Of a stretch of DNA of 64,000 nt, positions 51,601-62,031 are shown in pieces. The position numbers were made by a program, and so were the translations under genes. Under the pieces are notes generated by a model. It did no database searches. It was not told the DNA's origin and saw nothing but the letters and a program-made list of their open reading frames with translations. This stretch comes from Crotophaga sulcirostris (Eukaryota > Chordata > Aves > Cuculiformes > Crotophagidae). The stretch lies in contig VYZB01000289.1 in the NCBI GenBank assembly GCA_013397455.1, forward strand, positions 902,717 to 966,716, given 5' to 3'. How positions within the stretch are numbered: the first letter of the stretch is position 1; every line of letters starts with the position of its first letter.

Positions 51601-54600
51601 AATGCCTTGCTGTGGGACTCAAGTCTGGCAACTGTTTCCATATGTTGCTCTTTCCCCTTTCATATTTCACCTCAGAGTGCACCTGGAGAGACATTGCAGC
51701 CTGCAGAAAATGTACAGTCCATTCATAGGCATAAGTTAGTTTTAAGTCAAAAAGTAATCCAACAAATATTATCCAAAGGATTTTGAAGACCCCAATGCAC
51801 CTAACAATACTTTAAAGTACGAAGTAAATTAAACCCAAGTCAGTCTCTTAAGGCACATTCAAAAGCTGGGCAGGATGTTCCCCAGAGCTGTTTCCCATTT
51901 CTGTTCCTCTTGCCTCCCTTTACAAAACAGTTGGATAAGCCCCTATATTTTAGTATTCTTAGAAAAAAAGAAGAAAAATCCTTTTTTTCTGCTTTTAAAT
52001 GATTTTTCAGTGAGGAACTTAAACTAATGGGAGTAAAAGAAGTTTCAGCAAAGATATAAAATGGTAATAAACACAGAGAAAAAGACATGAAAAATGCATC
52101 TAAATGAAACATTGATTTTCAGCAAACTTGCCTCTCCATTTTTTTAATTCTCAAAACTTTCTCTGATTTTAAATTTTTTGTCTGCTTTGGAGAAAAAAGA
52201 TGCTATCATTATCCTGCTAAATCTCTACAGGATAAAAGATTTTTTTCTTTTCAACTGTAATTGTTGCACAGCTGGTGTCTACACTAGGTCTTTTTTCAAT
52301 GATGGCACTTATTTACTAGGTAATCATCACTGCAAAGACACATTCAAATTGCTGAGTTTATGGACAACTTCTGTGGCTTCCTTGTGCAACCCAAGGAAGA
52401 CACCACCTCGGAGCACCGGGAGAATATTCTAGAAAACCTAAGGAAACAAGCCAGACTATCAGGGAACATTACAAAATAATTCCAGTGGTTTGGGAAATTT
52501 TTTGTAGTAATATAAATACCAGCAAAATTATTTCCAGAGGACATGTGCTTCTGGTTTCTTGAAAGATGTTTATAATAAGCTAGAGAATTTCTTTTGTTTT
52601 TTAACGTGCTAGAGTGGGTTGCAGTATAATTTTACAAGAATACAATAACCTGCATAAAATATGGACATAATCTCAATGAAAATTAAAAAAAGAGAGAAAG
52701 CCTAATATCATGTTCAATTGCACAGCCTTGAGTAAAGCCTTTTAAAAACTCTGCTTAAGTCATATTGCTTTTTCTTTAGCCAGAATAACAATTCTATGCT
52801 CCCCTTGTTGCAAAAATATTCCCCATCAGTGTCATTCTCTATTAGCATCAATGAGAAATGTGTATAGATCAAAGGAAACAGAGATGCTGAAATGCAAAAT
52901 GGGATGGTTTTTATAGAATGCGAGAAGCGCAGAGAGTCATTAGAAAGAAGAAAATTCTAGGGACCCGCAGATTCTGTTCTCTTAGGGGTGTTCTGCTGTA
53001 GCCTTAAGTACTTAGCCCTTTGAGTTGGTAGAGATGAATATTGTACTTTCTCAACTAAATTTTTCGGTAAGCTTTTCATTGCCTCCTAGAGATTAGTTGT
53101 CATAGCCCAAGAGTGTGAGCTATCGAACACCATCTAAATGAAAAGGTTTCAGTGTCTTCTCATGAAGGTTTGAAACACCAAGCTGAGGAGCTCCTGTGTG
53201 ATTCACTGGGGCAAATGGAAAGGATGTGACTTCAGGCTAGGCCAAATCCTGCAATCTTTACTTATGCAAATATTTTTTATGCCATCATTTTCACACTAAC
53301 TTTTCAGGAGACGAATACATGCACAGATAAGACAGACTCTAGGGAATCTTCCTGATTCTGCCACTATCTCGTGTGGCCTCTGTTAAGTCACTTAATTGTC
53401 TTGTTTCGAAATCAGGTGAATATGTCCAGTATTACGAATGATGGCCTTGGGCTTAGCTCTTCAAACACAATGCGTATGTAAAGCATGCAGTACATCAGAG
53501 TTGGCTTCTACTGTGCCTACGTTGACTAGCCTGTTTAAAAACCTCTTTACTGGAGTGTGTATGGCTTCACTTATTCTCTGCCACAGAGCACATATTGGTC
53601 CTGCGTGACTCCTGAAGCTGTGTGACCATAGCTGAGTTATTTAAGAGAAGCATCCTTCTACCTACATCTCATACAATGTAAACAGCATTGTTTATCCTAA
53701 CATGGATTGGATCACTGGTGGCCTGCTGCCACATGATCGAAAGATTTTCTTTTAATGATGGTAATGATGTTAAAGCTACTTGAGAAACAGGAAGGGTTTA
53801 TAGTTGTCAAAGACTGAGGGAGATTTCTGGAAGTCATGTTATTAATTTTGAGGGAAAGCATACTCTTTTGTGCTCATTCTGCCTGCCTACCTTTTTCAGG
53901 CACCACTTATATATTTTATGTGGAGATTTGCAATACCAGCTCAGCAATCTGTGTTCCCAGGTTTTTACAGATGTAGCAGAAATGGAAAGCTCAGGTTTCT
54001 TTCTGCAGCTTTGAAAATTCCGTCTGTATTTATCGTTAAAGGCTAAGTACTCACAATATGTGCTAAGTGCCAGCCAGTGCAGGTCAGGACAGTCCTTGCA
54101 CTGAAAGTACTTGCTCTGTAATGAGTAACATTTCTGCAAGTCTGGAATTTGCAAGTGTTCATTCAAAGTACAGGTTCCCTGCTCCTTCCATGGCCACAGG
54201 GCAGAAGGGTGTTCTTTTGAGCAGAACATGGGTTTGATACTTGTGGCATTAAGGCGGCTATGACTTGGTCTCATGACCTGCATGTACTCAGCAAAATCAA
54301 GTTTTCAGCATTTAGCTCAATATTCTATCTGGGTGTATGCTCTTGAATCAAACAATGAAGACAGGTGCTCCTAAAGCTGCCCAGAAGCTTAAGTTTCCTT
54401 CATCTGAAAAATCTTTTTGACTTTTAGGTTTCAGAAATGCATTTCCTATTGTACAACAAACAAACTAGCTACACTGTCTATCAGAACCAGTGACCTTTTT
54501 GGAGAGGGGTCTAGGTGTAAGAGCAAATTATCTGCAGTCTGATTACCACTTCAGAGGGCTGTGAAAGGTGAAGAACTGCATTTGGTTTTTGCTTGCTGGG

Positions 54601-57600
54601 GAATATGTGCATCCTAAGCTGCTCTCCAGCCTGCTGTCCTGCAATTGACAGCAACCTGGGACAAAATTTACCCATTGCAAGCTTGTACGTGTTGGATGAA
54701 GTTGATTTTTTTTCCTGTCTTCTTTTTCATCTTACAATTAAGCATTACATCATTAAAACCAGTCTTATATGCATCAATCTAGCTGGAAAAAGTAGTCTAG
54801 TCAGTTTTTTACACAACTAGTAGAATTCCGCATTAATCTTAACCTATTGACCCTTTCCTTGAGAAAGAAGAAGAAAGTGAAATACATCTGTTCAGTAATT
54901 TGTGAATTCTGAATCTGGGAACAATCAGGTCTTCTTTTCTTCTGGATGGTTTCAAATTAAAAGCTCTGCCACCCTCTGTTAGAAGAGCTGTTTCCTCCAC
55001 AATATGTAATGATGTGTGATGATTCTAGTTCCAGATTTCTCAAGGCATTATTGATCCCCATAGACTTCAAGTAAGATTGTATATATGGCATATAAAAGAA
55101 GTGGTAAACATTGTTTTCCTCAACTCGCTGTGATTGAAGATTTCAGGGTAGTCCACATAATTTCCCTCTGTGAGATGAATAATTCTTTTTTTCACATTCT
55201 CTCCTTTGGATGGGAGACGTCTGTAGGAACATTTCTACATGAATATAATTTACACATTCAGGTTAACACTCAGAGCACAACATATTCAAAATTGCTGAGT
55301 TATGCCTGCTTTCACATTCAGATGACACATTGCTATAGTTACCCTCAAGAAGGAATGGTTTGTATAAATACATAAAATCTCTTGCTGGCATTGTGCCTAC
55401 ATTTGTGTATTTGCAAAATCCCACAGCAAAAGTGAAGAACCTTTTCCCCAAAAGCTGCTAAAACAGGCTGGACAAACCCCTGCCAGGTATTAATGAAGAA
55501 AGATGTACTGGTTCACTCCTTACAGTCACTGTGTGCCCTACATTTTTGAGACTCTCTATAAAATAAAGTCACTCAATTGTGCATAGTAAATCATCTTTGT
55601 CCCTGACTTTGTTATCATAACTTCTGTGGGATTCAAGAGCAAAATTTAGATGGAATGCTGAAAGAGACTTCACAAATTGGTGTAGACATTGTTCCTAGAG
55701 ATTAAACCTCTCTTAGGGAGTGAAAAATAGGCATCTTAGCGGAAAGAAACTGTCCTTTCTAACTGATAATATCACTAGAAGTTATGCTTCCTACTCCCCT
55801 TTTTTTCCTGTGTTCTGTTTCTCATCTTTGGTACTGAGAAAATGATGGCTCCCTTGATATTTCAGTGCTCTTAGTGGCCAGCAGTTGCATTTATAGGGGA
55901 CAACTCATCTTGCAGATCTAGCTTCAGTTTTTCATGAAGGTCTGCAGAAGTAATTTTTTAAGTTTCTCTCTTCCAGGGGAATCTCTGGCTTTATGTTTGC
56001 GATCAAGACACTGACATTGGTAAACACCCAAAACTTTAAAGAGAAAGAAGGGAAATCTCCTTCTGACTACTGAGTTTAGTTACTACCTTGAGGAGGGAGC
56101 CATTCCACTGAAGATCAAGGATTTCTGTGGAAGTGTATCTAGGGCCCTGAGGATCACTATTGATTTCAGCACCAGAAAGACCACACGTTCTAAAGAGAGT
56201 GGCTTTCCAGTGCGTATTAAAAAATAGGACTGTCAAAGGCTAATGCTTTCCTCTGTGAAGGTACAAGTGAGTTTTCTCACTATTAACTTTACAAAATCCT
56301 GCCTAACCCCACTGCTAGCATGTGCTGTCTTGCTCTGTCGTGGTGGCCCAGACAGGGTAGTTAGGTAGTTGCAACCTGTCCACCAAACAGTATGTTTGCC
56401 TTTACCTCCATAGTTGACCCTCCAGTGAACACACTCCATCTCCTCCCACAGCTTCCAAAAAAAAAAAAAAAGCAGAGGAGAAGGTGTGTGGTGCACTAAG
56501 ATCCTTTTCCTCTTTTTCTTAGGCTGCACTTAGTCTGCAGTTTCCTTCCATCTGGGCATTCATGCAGAGAGAAGCAACAATTTGTCCCTGTTGCCAAAGC
56601 CTTCCAGTTGGCTAGAAGAGTGCTGTCTAGACACTTTCTGACTGAGTGTGCTCAGGCAATGATACAGGATACGCCTGAGCTGTGCCATCTGGACAGTATC
56701 CGCATTTTTCCTGTGGAGCTCTTTACTGAATGTGACTGCAAAACAGGATGTTTCCCAAATATGAAAGTGAAAAGGCCACAGATCTAAGCCTGGCTTTTGC
56801 TAGAGAAAGAGAGAAAATGGTAGTTCCAGCATGTGTTTGCTAAGAAAGAGCTGCTTCATGGCACTGGGACAGAGTGGCTTTCTTTGTGCTGTGGAGCAAC
56901 CTGAAGAGAAGTGCAGTTCCTAGAGACTGGATCAAACAACCCTCACCACTATCTCTTGACTCTGCACCTTTTCTATTTGCATTTCCTACAGCATCCCCCT
57001 GGCACCGCAGTGAGTGTCCAACAGCACAATGTGGCCACTCCAAAGGTGGCAGTTTGCCGTGCACTGGAAATCAAACTGGCAAACACATGCATAATTGGCA
57101 AGGTTTTATCATTCCTGACCTAATCCTTTCACCATTGAGCACACGGCAAGCCAGTGAGGGTGAGGGTTCATTTTGAAGTGTTGCTGCAGGAAATCAGAGT
57201 TACTAAAAATATCATGAAACTCTGATTGAAACTTGGACATATGCTTATTAAATCCAGAAAAATAAGGAGTGAAAATTCAGTTTGGTCTATAAACATAATT
57301 TTCTTGCCCTGTCCCATGTTAAAGTCTTTCTGCATCATATCCCAAACCAAAACTACCATCACATGTGATCATATAGACACTGAATTCCAAGGTGAATGTC
57401 TGCACCAATTGTCACTACAATATTTAAGATTTAAGTGAGCTGGGAAGTGAGCCCTTTTCTGTTTATTTTTGATAGTAAACTACAATCAAGAGAATGTTTA
57501 TTTTTAAAATAAGAAATTCAAATTAATTTTGTCATCTTCAAGATAACGGATATGGTCATAGAACAGTAAGATTACAGTAATCCATAAGTGCAAGTTGGCC

Positions 57601-60600
57601 TCAGTTGTTTTTCCAAACAAGTTAAATTTATGACATTGTTATTTGCTTAATTTCTTCATATCTAATTATAAATTTGGATAAAAGTAGTCTTAGTTATAAA
57701 CTTTCAGTCTGATAGTGCTCACAGTATAAACATACTTGAGGCTTCCAAGAAACAAACCAGCTAAGACTAGGAAGAGTAAAATTGATATTCCTGGCAATTA
57801 TGACTTAAAAATCAGAGTAATTTTCATTAAAAACCCAACTCTTCTGGATAATTTCTAGCACATTTATATACTGGACAAACGAAATAAAAACAAAACTATG
57901 TTTGCACGCGTTTTAGTTCCTTTTAAATAGTCACATGATAGACTTTGCAGATTGTTTATTAAGAAAAATGCTTCTGTAAGTGGACTCTTGAATAGTTGCC
58001 CATGGGAAGCCCTGTGACTGGAATAGATTAAAATTAAACTGGAAGAAATCTGGAAGAGAAACTGGAAGAAATGCAAAAATTTTGCATTTGCCAGAAGATA
58101 TGCTGGAAAATGGTGACTCTTCCTAGTTCATACTTCTGCAAAGTATGTGATCCCAAGATGCAAAAACAGATATATAAAATAAAGACTGTATCTAGAAGTG
58201 TCATGTTGGAACAGATTTCTATTTGAAGAATTAATTTCAATGTTATTTTAGAACAATGATGTAATTTTTCAGGAAAGGATGTTGTAGCCATAGGAATCTC
58301 AATGACCTCCTAAACGAAGAGCCACGATGGAAGGAGAGAGGTGAATGGCCAGTCATTCCTTATCTCTTCCTCTTCTGCCCTAGTATCAGTCCCATCTATA
58401 ACATCAGTGACTAAATTCACGCTATTGTTCCAAAAAGGAGGTGGTGGCAGGATTCCAGGTTTACATTGCCAAAACACTGTCCAATCCAAACAAGAGATGA
58501 AATTGTAGAATCAGTTTTCTTTCCCTGCCTCTTTGAAAAAAAAATGGTTTTGGACAAATAAATCAGCAGAATTAAATTACACATGTGGTTGATAAATGAA
58601 ATACAGAAGAGTGTATGGAATAAAACCCTGGCTACCATAGGTACTTTAAAGTAGTGTTGGCTTCCATGCACTGTTATTACGCATCCTTTGCTGAAAACTG
58701 TATACCCTTCACAATTTTGAACCTCCTGTGTGTTTCCTCATATTTTCAATCAAATTATTACATACTAGAAATATGCATAAGGGAAATTATTCTACACATT
58801 TTATGGTGTGCTGTTGCTTGTAGCAGTAATTGAAGTACCTTTTCCACTTATGAATGTACTAATTTTATTTGGTTTTATTGCTTTTCTAGATGCAATTATT
58901 TATTTAGTGTGTTTTGGCTTTATTAAATTATGTTTACTATAGGAACATCATAAAAATGTATGAAAGCAACACATCAGCCACTACTGCCCAATGACCTGTT
59001 TTGGGGAATCTAGTGTTATTTTTCATATCCAAACATAATAGAATAAAGTAAGAATAAAGAGATAATCTACACTGAAAAACAATGCAATTTCGAGATAATA
59101 TAATAAAACACCTGGACAATATGATTTCGTAAGTCTTAGTTCTAAAATTTACATGAGCTGGGCGTTGGGATGGCTATTTTAGGACATGTGGCATTTCCTA
59201 AATGGAAACATAACATGAAATACAATTAAACAGCAAAGGGGAAAGCATATACAGATTTAGCTTGCCCTAAGCAACTGATTTCTACAGAACAATGGAAATA
59301 TTTCTACTTCAAAAGATACACTGGGTCAGTCTTAGGAAGTGTAGAGTTTTACTCTGGCAGTGACTAACAGCACATTTGAAGAGTTTTATCAGATTCATTT
59401 TTAGGAGGCTTTTCAAATGCAGTATATTATTCTGGGTTGAGAGTCTGAGATGACGCGCACTGAAGCTGGCAGCAAAGCTCTCAATACCTTCAACTAGAGA
59501 TCAGATGGGCTATCAGACCCTGAGAATAAAATCTTCAGCATTTGCTGGTGTTACTGTGATGTCCAGCCTCAACCTAGCTCTTGTATTTCGCCTCTGTTCT
59601 ACCTACTGAAGAGATGGGTGCACATAATATTGAAATCTCAAAGGGAAACCAACCTAGATGCGTAGAAACCAAGGCTAGAAACTCTCAGGCTAGAAAGAAG
59701 GGGAAATATAAAAATTAATTAATTATCAGAGCAACTGACCAAGGGTTTTTTTCTAACTCTTAAGCCAAAGCCAGGATAGAACAGATGCCTTTCTAAATAT
59801 TGTTGTTCAGTTCAGTCCTAACACATGAACAAAGAAAAGAAATGTGTGATTTTTATTTCTTTTACACACAAGATCAAGTCAAGACCACAGGAGGTCCTTT
59901 TACATCATTACACCAGAGAATTCAATGAAAGCAGGAAATTTGCTGTGTATTCAACAGTGGAGCGTTTGGATTGTGAATAATCAAGTGCAAAGATCACATT
60001 CCTGCAGACAGTTAGCCCTTCAAATGGCTTTTACTTACATGTATGCAACAACTAACTTTGATGACACTACTTGGAGCAGCAGCAGCTGCACAAAGTATTT
60101 CAGGATCAGATCTGTAAAGAAAAAATAACAGTAAATTAATGCTGGAAAAGTGTAAACTGATCCACCCAGAGGAAAACAAACTGAAATCGTGAGTGTGAGC
60201 AACTGTCAAGGGAAAATGAGAGGATTCCACAGCAGTGCAAATGACAGGAAGCAGGGGAGCACAGGGACTGATTTCAGAGGATATTAGACGTTTGTCTTTT
60301 TAGCCAGAAGACAATATAATAATTATTCAAACACATTTCAAGGAAACAGGAATCATTTATGTTAAAACAGAAAGAAATAAATAGCAATAAATAAAACATA
60401 AAGGTAACTCTTGGCATTGGAAAATATTGTCAGTTTCTTCATTGTAATATTTAAGTACTGTATTGAAAATCTTGGTTTATGTCAGTTTGCAGTTTAAAAC
60501 TGGCGAAGCCTTTCTTAGTCTCAGAGATGCAACCTTTTCTATAAGGTATTATCTTGTGATTACAAAAGTTTGTGAGGCTGAAATGTTTTCAGTTTTGGTT

Positions 60601-61781
60601 TTTTAGGCTTTTTAGGCTTAAACTTGAGGACATCAGTTATATTCAAGTAGAACACAGTGCCCAAGAAAGCAAAAGAACAAATTCTCCAGTTCTTCAGTTG
60701 CACAGAGCCTTCTTCAGGGAGCACAGACTTTATTATTCTTTCATCTTCAACAGATGAACTGAAATTTCAAGTGTTGGGGCTCCATGTACTATTCCACAGA
60801 AACTCTTTTATTTGTTGCTACATTTTGTGATGTGAATTTGATATGAAGAACCCACTCCCAAATGATGAGCCAACACACTAAAACGAACACCGGACTTTAC
60901 TCCTCTAAGCCACCCCTCTGAGTCTGGATGAAGTCCTCAGTAGCAGTAGCTCTTCTGTCACCTATGTGAAATTTGTTCAGTAAATTTTCTTGATAACATC
61001 TGTCTATGTGAACTTTTATAGTTCTAAGTGAACCAGTGAAATATGTGAGACAGCCTTGGTGGTATGGCCTTTGTTCTAAACTCTGAACTTATCTATATCA
61101 TGGCAGAAGTGGTAAAATCCCATTAAAATTACAGTAACTCTGTCCTGTTTTTCCTGCCTTCTGCATTTCTAATGTGGTTTTTGGTTCTGTTAAGGAACAT
61201 AATAAGAGGTACTTCGAGTGGCTATGATTAGAGGTGTAACTAGTCCAAGGTTTACAGCTAGGAAGCAAATTTGGCATATATATTTCAAATTGTGAAATCT
61301 GCAATAACTAATATTAAACTGGAAAATTTAGGATTAAAGAGGCTGAACATTTTGCTAACACACATCTTTTAAATTTGCAATAGTTGAATTATCAAATCAA
61401 AATTTCATTGTTTGAGAAACAAGAAGAAATTGGAAATTAACCCCAAAGTCCTACTATTTCCTGTTTCTTATTTTTAGTATTATTTCTGTTTCATCTTCTA
61501 TGAACTAACTCTATGCAGACTAAACTGATTAACAGTGTAGTAAAATTAGCATATGTGAAAGAAGAAACATAGCCCATTCTATAGAAAATTTAAGGCATCT
61601 TTTATATTCAGTGGTAACAACATTATAACTCTAATTTGTTGGTTCTGTTTCCTAGCCGAAAATCACAGAGGAGAATTTAACATATGCTGAACTTGAACTT
61701 ATGAAGCCGATTCAGGAAGCCAAAGGCATTCCCAGTACGACAGTCTATGCACAGATACTCTTTGAGGAGAACAAGCTGTAA
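24578..61781 (+). CDS. VSTM4: VSTM4 gene, whole coding span (8 exons): V-set Ig transmembrane receptor
   Basis: Joining 24578-24632, 29906-30304, 37891-37956, 39486-39593, 43685-43718, 48774-48886, 49678-49739 and 61656-61781 gives 963 nt, i.e. 320 residues plus TAA, the length I recall for human VSTM4. Every intron is GT-AG and all phases match. Domains: signal peptide about 1-23; Ig V-set about 24-151 with C46 and C126, core W62 and the D120-x-G-x-Y-x-C corner; sequons at N25, N41, N88 and N143; stalk 152-175; membrane helix about 176-199; basic stop-transfer NKRR at 204-207; lysine-rich segment 238-248; ITIM at 287-292 and ITSM-type motif at 308-313. Known for the family: a type I surface protein reported as an inhibitor of T-cell activation and as the precursor of the secreted peptide Lv. 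The tyrosine motifs would bind SH2 phosphatases or adaptors (inference). No frameshift or missing key residue is seen. Confidence 0.95.
24691..24808. other. Assembly gap (118 N)
   Basis: A run of 118 N in the CpG island, 58 nt after the exon 1 donor. It is entirely intronic for VSTM4, because exon 1 and exon 2 join in frame and the total length is right. GC-rich or structured DNA probably defeated sequencing. Confidence 0.98.
28639..28690. promoter_or_regulatory. Candidate regulatory patch: octamer plus inverted TAATCTGA sites
   Basis: A perfect octamer ATGCAAAT (28639-28646) is followed by TCAGATTA (28651-28658) and its exact inverse TAATCTGA (28683-28690). TAATCT cores are bound by paired-like homeodomains (OTX/PITX class) and ATGCAAAT by POU factors. 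Binding here is inference; the surrounding 150 nt are AT-rich and non-repetitive. Confidence 0.3.
29906..30304 (+). CDS. VSTM4: VSTM4 coding exon 2: Ig V-set domain and peptide Lv segment
   Basis: Encodes residues 19 to 151 plus one base; acceptor TTTCCAG, donor GTGAGA, phase 1 at both ends. This one exon carries the whole V-set fold: C46 in strand B, W62 in strand C, D120-Q-G-Y-Y-I-C126 as the tyrosine corner and F-strand cysteine. N-glycosylation sequons are NVT (25), NAT (41), NYT (88) and NGT (143). A conserved NKWTAW stretch follows the F strand (136-141). The 54-103 segment corresponds to the proposed peptide Lv and lies between KRK (51-53) and KR (104-105). The open frame runs on past the donor to a stop at 30382-30384, so an intron-retaining form is possible. 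Confidence 0.96.
30305..37890 (+). other. VSTM4 intron 2 (7.6 kb)
   Basis: GTGAGA donor, TTTTCAG acceptor. The exon 2 frame stays open for 80 nt into the intron, coding a hydrophobic tail, and an AATAAA follows at 30487-30492. Elsewhere I see a 16-base A run at 33444-33459, a 10-bp direct duplication (agacatcata) near 35561-35570, and otherwise nothing recognisable. Confidence 0.85.
30487..30492 (+). terminator. Possible intronic polyadenylation signal AATAAA
   Basis: A canonical AATAAA about 100 nt downstream of the stop that ends the exon 2 read-through frame (30382-30384). AATAAA is frequent by chance in AT-rich introns, so use is unproven; its placement makes a short V-set-only transcript possible. 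Confidence 0.25.
37891..37956 (+). CDS. VSTM4: VSTM4 coding exon 3: extracellular stalk
   Basis: Encodes residues 152-173, a Ser/Asp/Lys-rich juxtamembrane stalk starting [12 protein letters not shown] and ending WKFFE. It is preceded by a strong T-rich tract and TTTTCAG, and followed by GTAAAG. It is 66 nt long with phase 1 at both ends, so it can be skipped without breaking the frame. It matches the human stalk in length and in its WxFFE end. It contains no domain and is the least conserved extracellular part. Confidence 0.92.
37957..39485 (+). other. VSTM4 intron 3 (1.5 kb)
   Basis: GTAAAG donor, CTTTCAG acceptor. Contains a weak MIR-like stretch near 38600-38720, then a low-complexity block: T-rich at 39047-39080, directly followed by A-rich DNA, and an (AAAC)-type run near 39172-39225. 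No gene. Confidence 0.85.
39030..39225. repeat. Low-complexity T-rich/A-rich block
   Basis: A T-rich stretch with a 14-T run abuts an A-rich stretch (about 39079-39100), giving a potential T/A fold-back. A run of AAAC-like units follows near 39172-39225. Probably slipped or decayed simple sequence. Confidence 0.6.
39486..39593 (+). CDS. VSTM4: VSTM4 coding exon 4: transmembrane helix
   Basis: Encodes residues 174-209. DLYVYAV leads into a hydrophobic run of about 24 residues (176-199), followed by QSLLNKRRS, whose basic cluster is the stop-transfer signal. The acceptor is CTTTCAG and the donor GTGAGTG. The exon is 108 nt and phase 1 at both ends. Skipping it would remove the membrane anchor in frame and leave a secreted protein; this is inference from phase, not evidence of such a transcript. 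The match to human VSTM4 (DLYVYAV…NKR) is strong. Confidence 0.95.
39594..43684 (+). other. VSTM4 intron 4 (4.1 kb)
   Basis: GTGAGTG donor, AACAG acceptor after an 18-T tract. Contains a G run at about 39650, a GC-richer stretch around 41300-42700 with an unassigned minus-strand open frame (41805-42347), and a 34-bp tandem duplication at 42793-42856. Confidence 0.85.
42793..42856. repeat. Two-copy tandem duplication, period 34 bp
   Basis: The unit beginning AATAATCA and continuing tGTAAGTGCACTG…TTTCAT occurs at 42793 and again at 42827 with a few substitutions. A local duplication in intron 4, old enough to have diverged. Confidence 0.75.
43685..43718 (+). CDS. VSTM4: VSTM4 coding exon 5: 34-nt cytoplasmic mini-exon
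   Basis: Encodes residues 210-220 ([11 protein letters not shown]) and two bases of Ser221, matching the human HYLVKCPQN segment exactly. It is preceded by a run of 18 T (43662-43679) and AACAG, and followed by GTAGGA. It enters in phase 1 and leaves in phase 2, so skipping it would shift the frame and delete the ITIM and ITSM tail. It is too short to be found by length alone; the phase fit on both sides and the family match support it. Confidence 0.9.
45570..45725 (-). mobile_element. Ancient MIR-type SINE fragment
   Basis: Text such as 'gaatctgaagcacaaagggc' followed by 'taagtgatttgccccagatg' and a later 'aaatctagatttcctgaa' follows the reverse complement of the MIR consensus (tgaggcacagagaggttaagtgacttgcccaaggtc…). 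Identity is low, as expected for a very old copy. Ends are approximate; L2 tail sequence is the main alternative. Confidence 0.5.
45969..46000. repeat. Two-copy tandem duplication, period 17 bp
   Basis: CTTTGAATATAAGAA is present at 45969-45983 and again at 45986-46000, separated by two bases. A small local duplication in intron 5. Confidence 0.8.
47090..47480. promoter_or_regulatory. Candidate AT-rich non-coding element in intron 5
   Basis: An AT-rich stretch with many TTTAT/ATAAA and TAAT-type cores (for example TTTATTTATAAATAATG, and GATTTAATCATC), free of transposon signature. Could be an intronic enhancer or simply AT-rich neutral DNA. Confidence 0.2.
47740..47840 (-). mobile_element. 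CR1 LINE 3'-end fragment (short)
   Basis: 'gtttcacagtataaccaggt' then 'tggaagagacctccaagatc' and 'atcaagtccaacc' is the reverse complement of the conserved CR1 3' end (GGTTGGACTTGATGATCTTGGAGGTC…). Two copies of tttcacag at its left edge resemble the CR1 terminal 8-bp repeat. Only about 100 bp remain: a severely 5'-truncated copy on the minus strand. Confidence 0.8.
48380..48422 (+). mobile_element. MIR/CORE-SINE-like trace
   Basis: 'cacaagtcacctaacttttc' followed by 'tgtgcctc' matches the MIR core (gcaagtcacttaacctctctgtgcctc) on the plus strand. The match is short, so the call is tentative. Confidence 0.35.
48774..48886 (+). CDS. VSTM4: VSTM4 coding exon 6: lysine-rich cytoplasmic segment
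   Basis: Encodes residues 221-258. [11 protein letters not shown] is shared with the human protein; it is followed by LLQPK, a basic stretch [11 protein letters not shown], and PPAVPEK. Acceptor CTCGCAG, donor GTATGG; phase 2 in, phase 1 out. The run of lysines just inside the membrane could contact acidic lipids, and PPAVP is a small proline-rich patch; both are inference from composition. Confidence 0.92.
48887..49677 (+). other. VSTM4 intron 6 (0.8 kb)
   Basis: GTATGG donor, TTCCATAG acceptor. The exon 6 reading frame stays open for some 200 nt after the donor, but that part has no similarity I recognise. No repeats seen. Confidence 0.85.
49678..49739 (+). CDS. VSTM4: VSTM4 coding exon 7: basic proline-containing tail segment
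   Basis: Encodes residues 259-279 (AP, IANNF, then [10 protein letters not shown] and MIL). The [10 protein letters not shown] block is identical to the family sequence I recall. Acceptor TTCCATAG, donor GTAAGT; phase 1 in, phase 0 out. Intron 6 before it is the shortest of the gene (791 nt) and intron 7 after it the longest (11.9 kb). Confidence 0.9.
50350..50710 (-). mobile_element. CR1 LINE 3'-end fragment (about 360 bp)
   Basis: Reads as the reverse complement of the avian CR1 3' region: 'aaggttggaaaggacctctg' and 'agatcatcgagtccaacct', then 'aacacctccagggttggtga', 'ctccaccacctgcctgggca', 'ttcagtgaagaacc' and finally 'gtagagagcaataaggtc'. 5'-truncated as is usual for CR1, with several indels, so not recent. 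The terminal 8-bp repeat is reduced to 'tatcactgtatcac'. Confidence 0.93.
53352..53425 (+). mobile_element. Ancient MIR-type SINE trace
   Basis: 'ctgattctgccactatctcg', 'tgtggcctctgttaagtcac' and 'ttaattgtcttgtttc' parallel the MIR core (ctctgccactaactagctgtgtgacc…aagtcacttaacctctctg…gtttc) on the plus strand. Low identity; ends uncertain. Confidence 0.5.
61656..61781 (+). CDS. VSTM4: VSTM4 coding exon 8: C-terminal ITIM and ITSM-type motifs, stop
   Basis: Encodes residues 280-320 and the TAA stop. LTYAEL (Y289) fits the ITIM pattern (I/V/L/S)xYxx(L/V/I). TVYAQI (Y310) fits the ITSM pattern TxYxx(V/I). The protein ends ILFEENKL, as in human VSTM4. The acceptor is TTTCCTAG. The 21-residue spacing between the tyrosines resembles the paired motif layout of inhibitory receptors such as PD-1 and Siglecs. 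Function of the motifs in this species is inferred. Confidence 0.95.
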   Translation, partial: PKITEENLTYAELELMKPIQEAKGIPSTTVYAQILFEENKL

Positions 61782-62025
61782 TAGTTTATGCCTGTATAAA
61801 TGTCCTTTGTCTGTGTTCTATTTAATTCTTGCTGTGCTGTTTATTTATAAAAAACATATAAATGGCCTTATTTTTTTTTGTTTCCATTCATGCACTTCTA
61901 TTTTTCCAAGAGACTTTTAAACAGAAAAAGTAGCTGGTCTACAAGTGACATCCTAGAGACACACTTCATAGTGTTCAGCCCCCCTCTTTTAAATGGACTG
62001 AAGTTCCACATGGGGAATTTTCAAT

Positions 62026-62031
62026 ATTAAA
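62026..62031 (+). terminator. VSTM4: Possible proximal polyadenylation signal ATTAAA
   Basis: The commonest variant hexamer, 245 nt after the stop codon. No strong GU-rich element is evident right after it, so it is a weak candidate. Confidence 0.3.

Larger units (their letters stand above)
49740..61655 (+). other. VSTM4 intron 7 (11.9 kb)
   Basis: GTAAGT donor, TTTCCTAG acceptor; the largest intron. Carries the longer CR1 copy (50350-50710), a MIR-like trace (53352-53425), a 13-A run at about 56458-56471 and AT-rich DNA with TTAATTAATTAA-type sequence near 59710. No exon of another gene is recognised. Confidence 0.85.

Noticed and set aside
53834..54283. 149-codon minus-strand open frame in intron 7
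   Set aside because: No domain recognised. In 64 kb of six-frame AT-rich DNA about one frame of this length is expected by chance.
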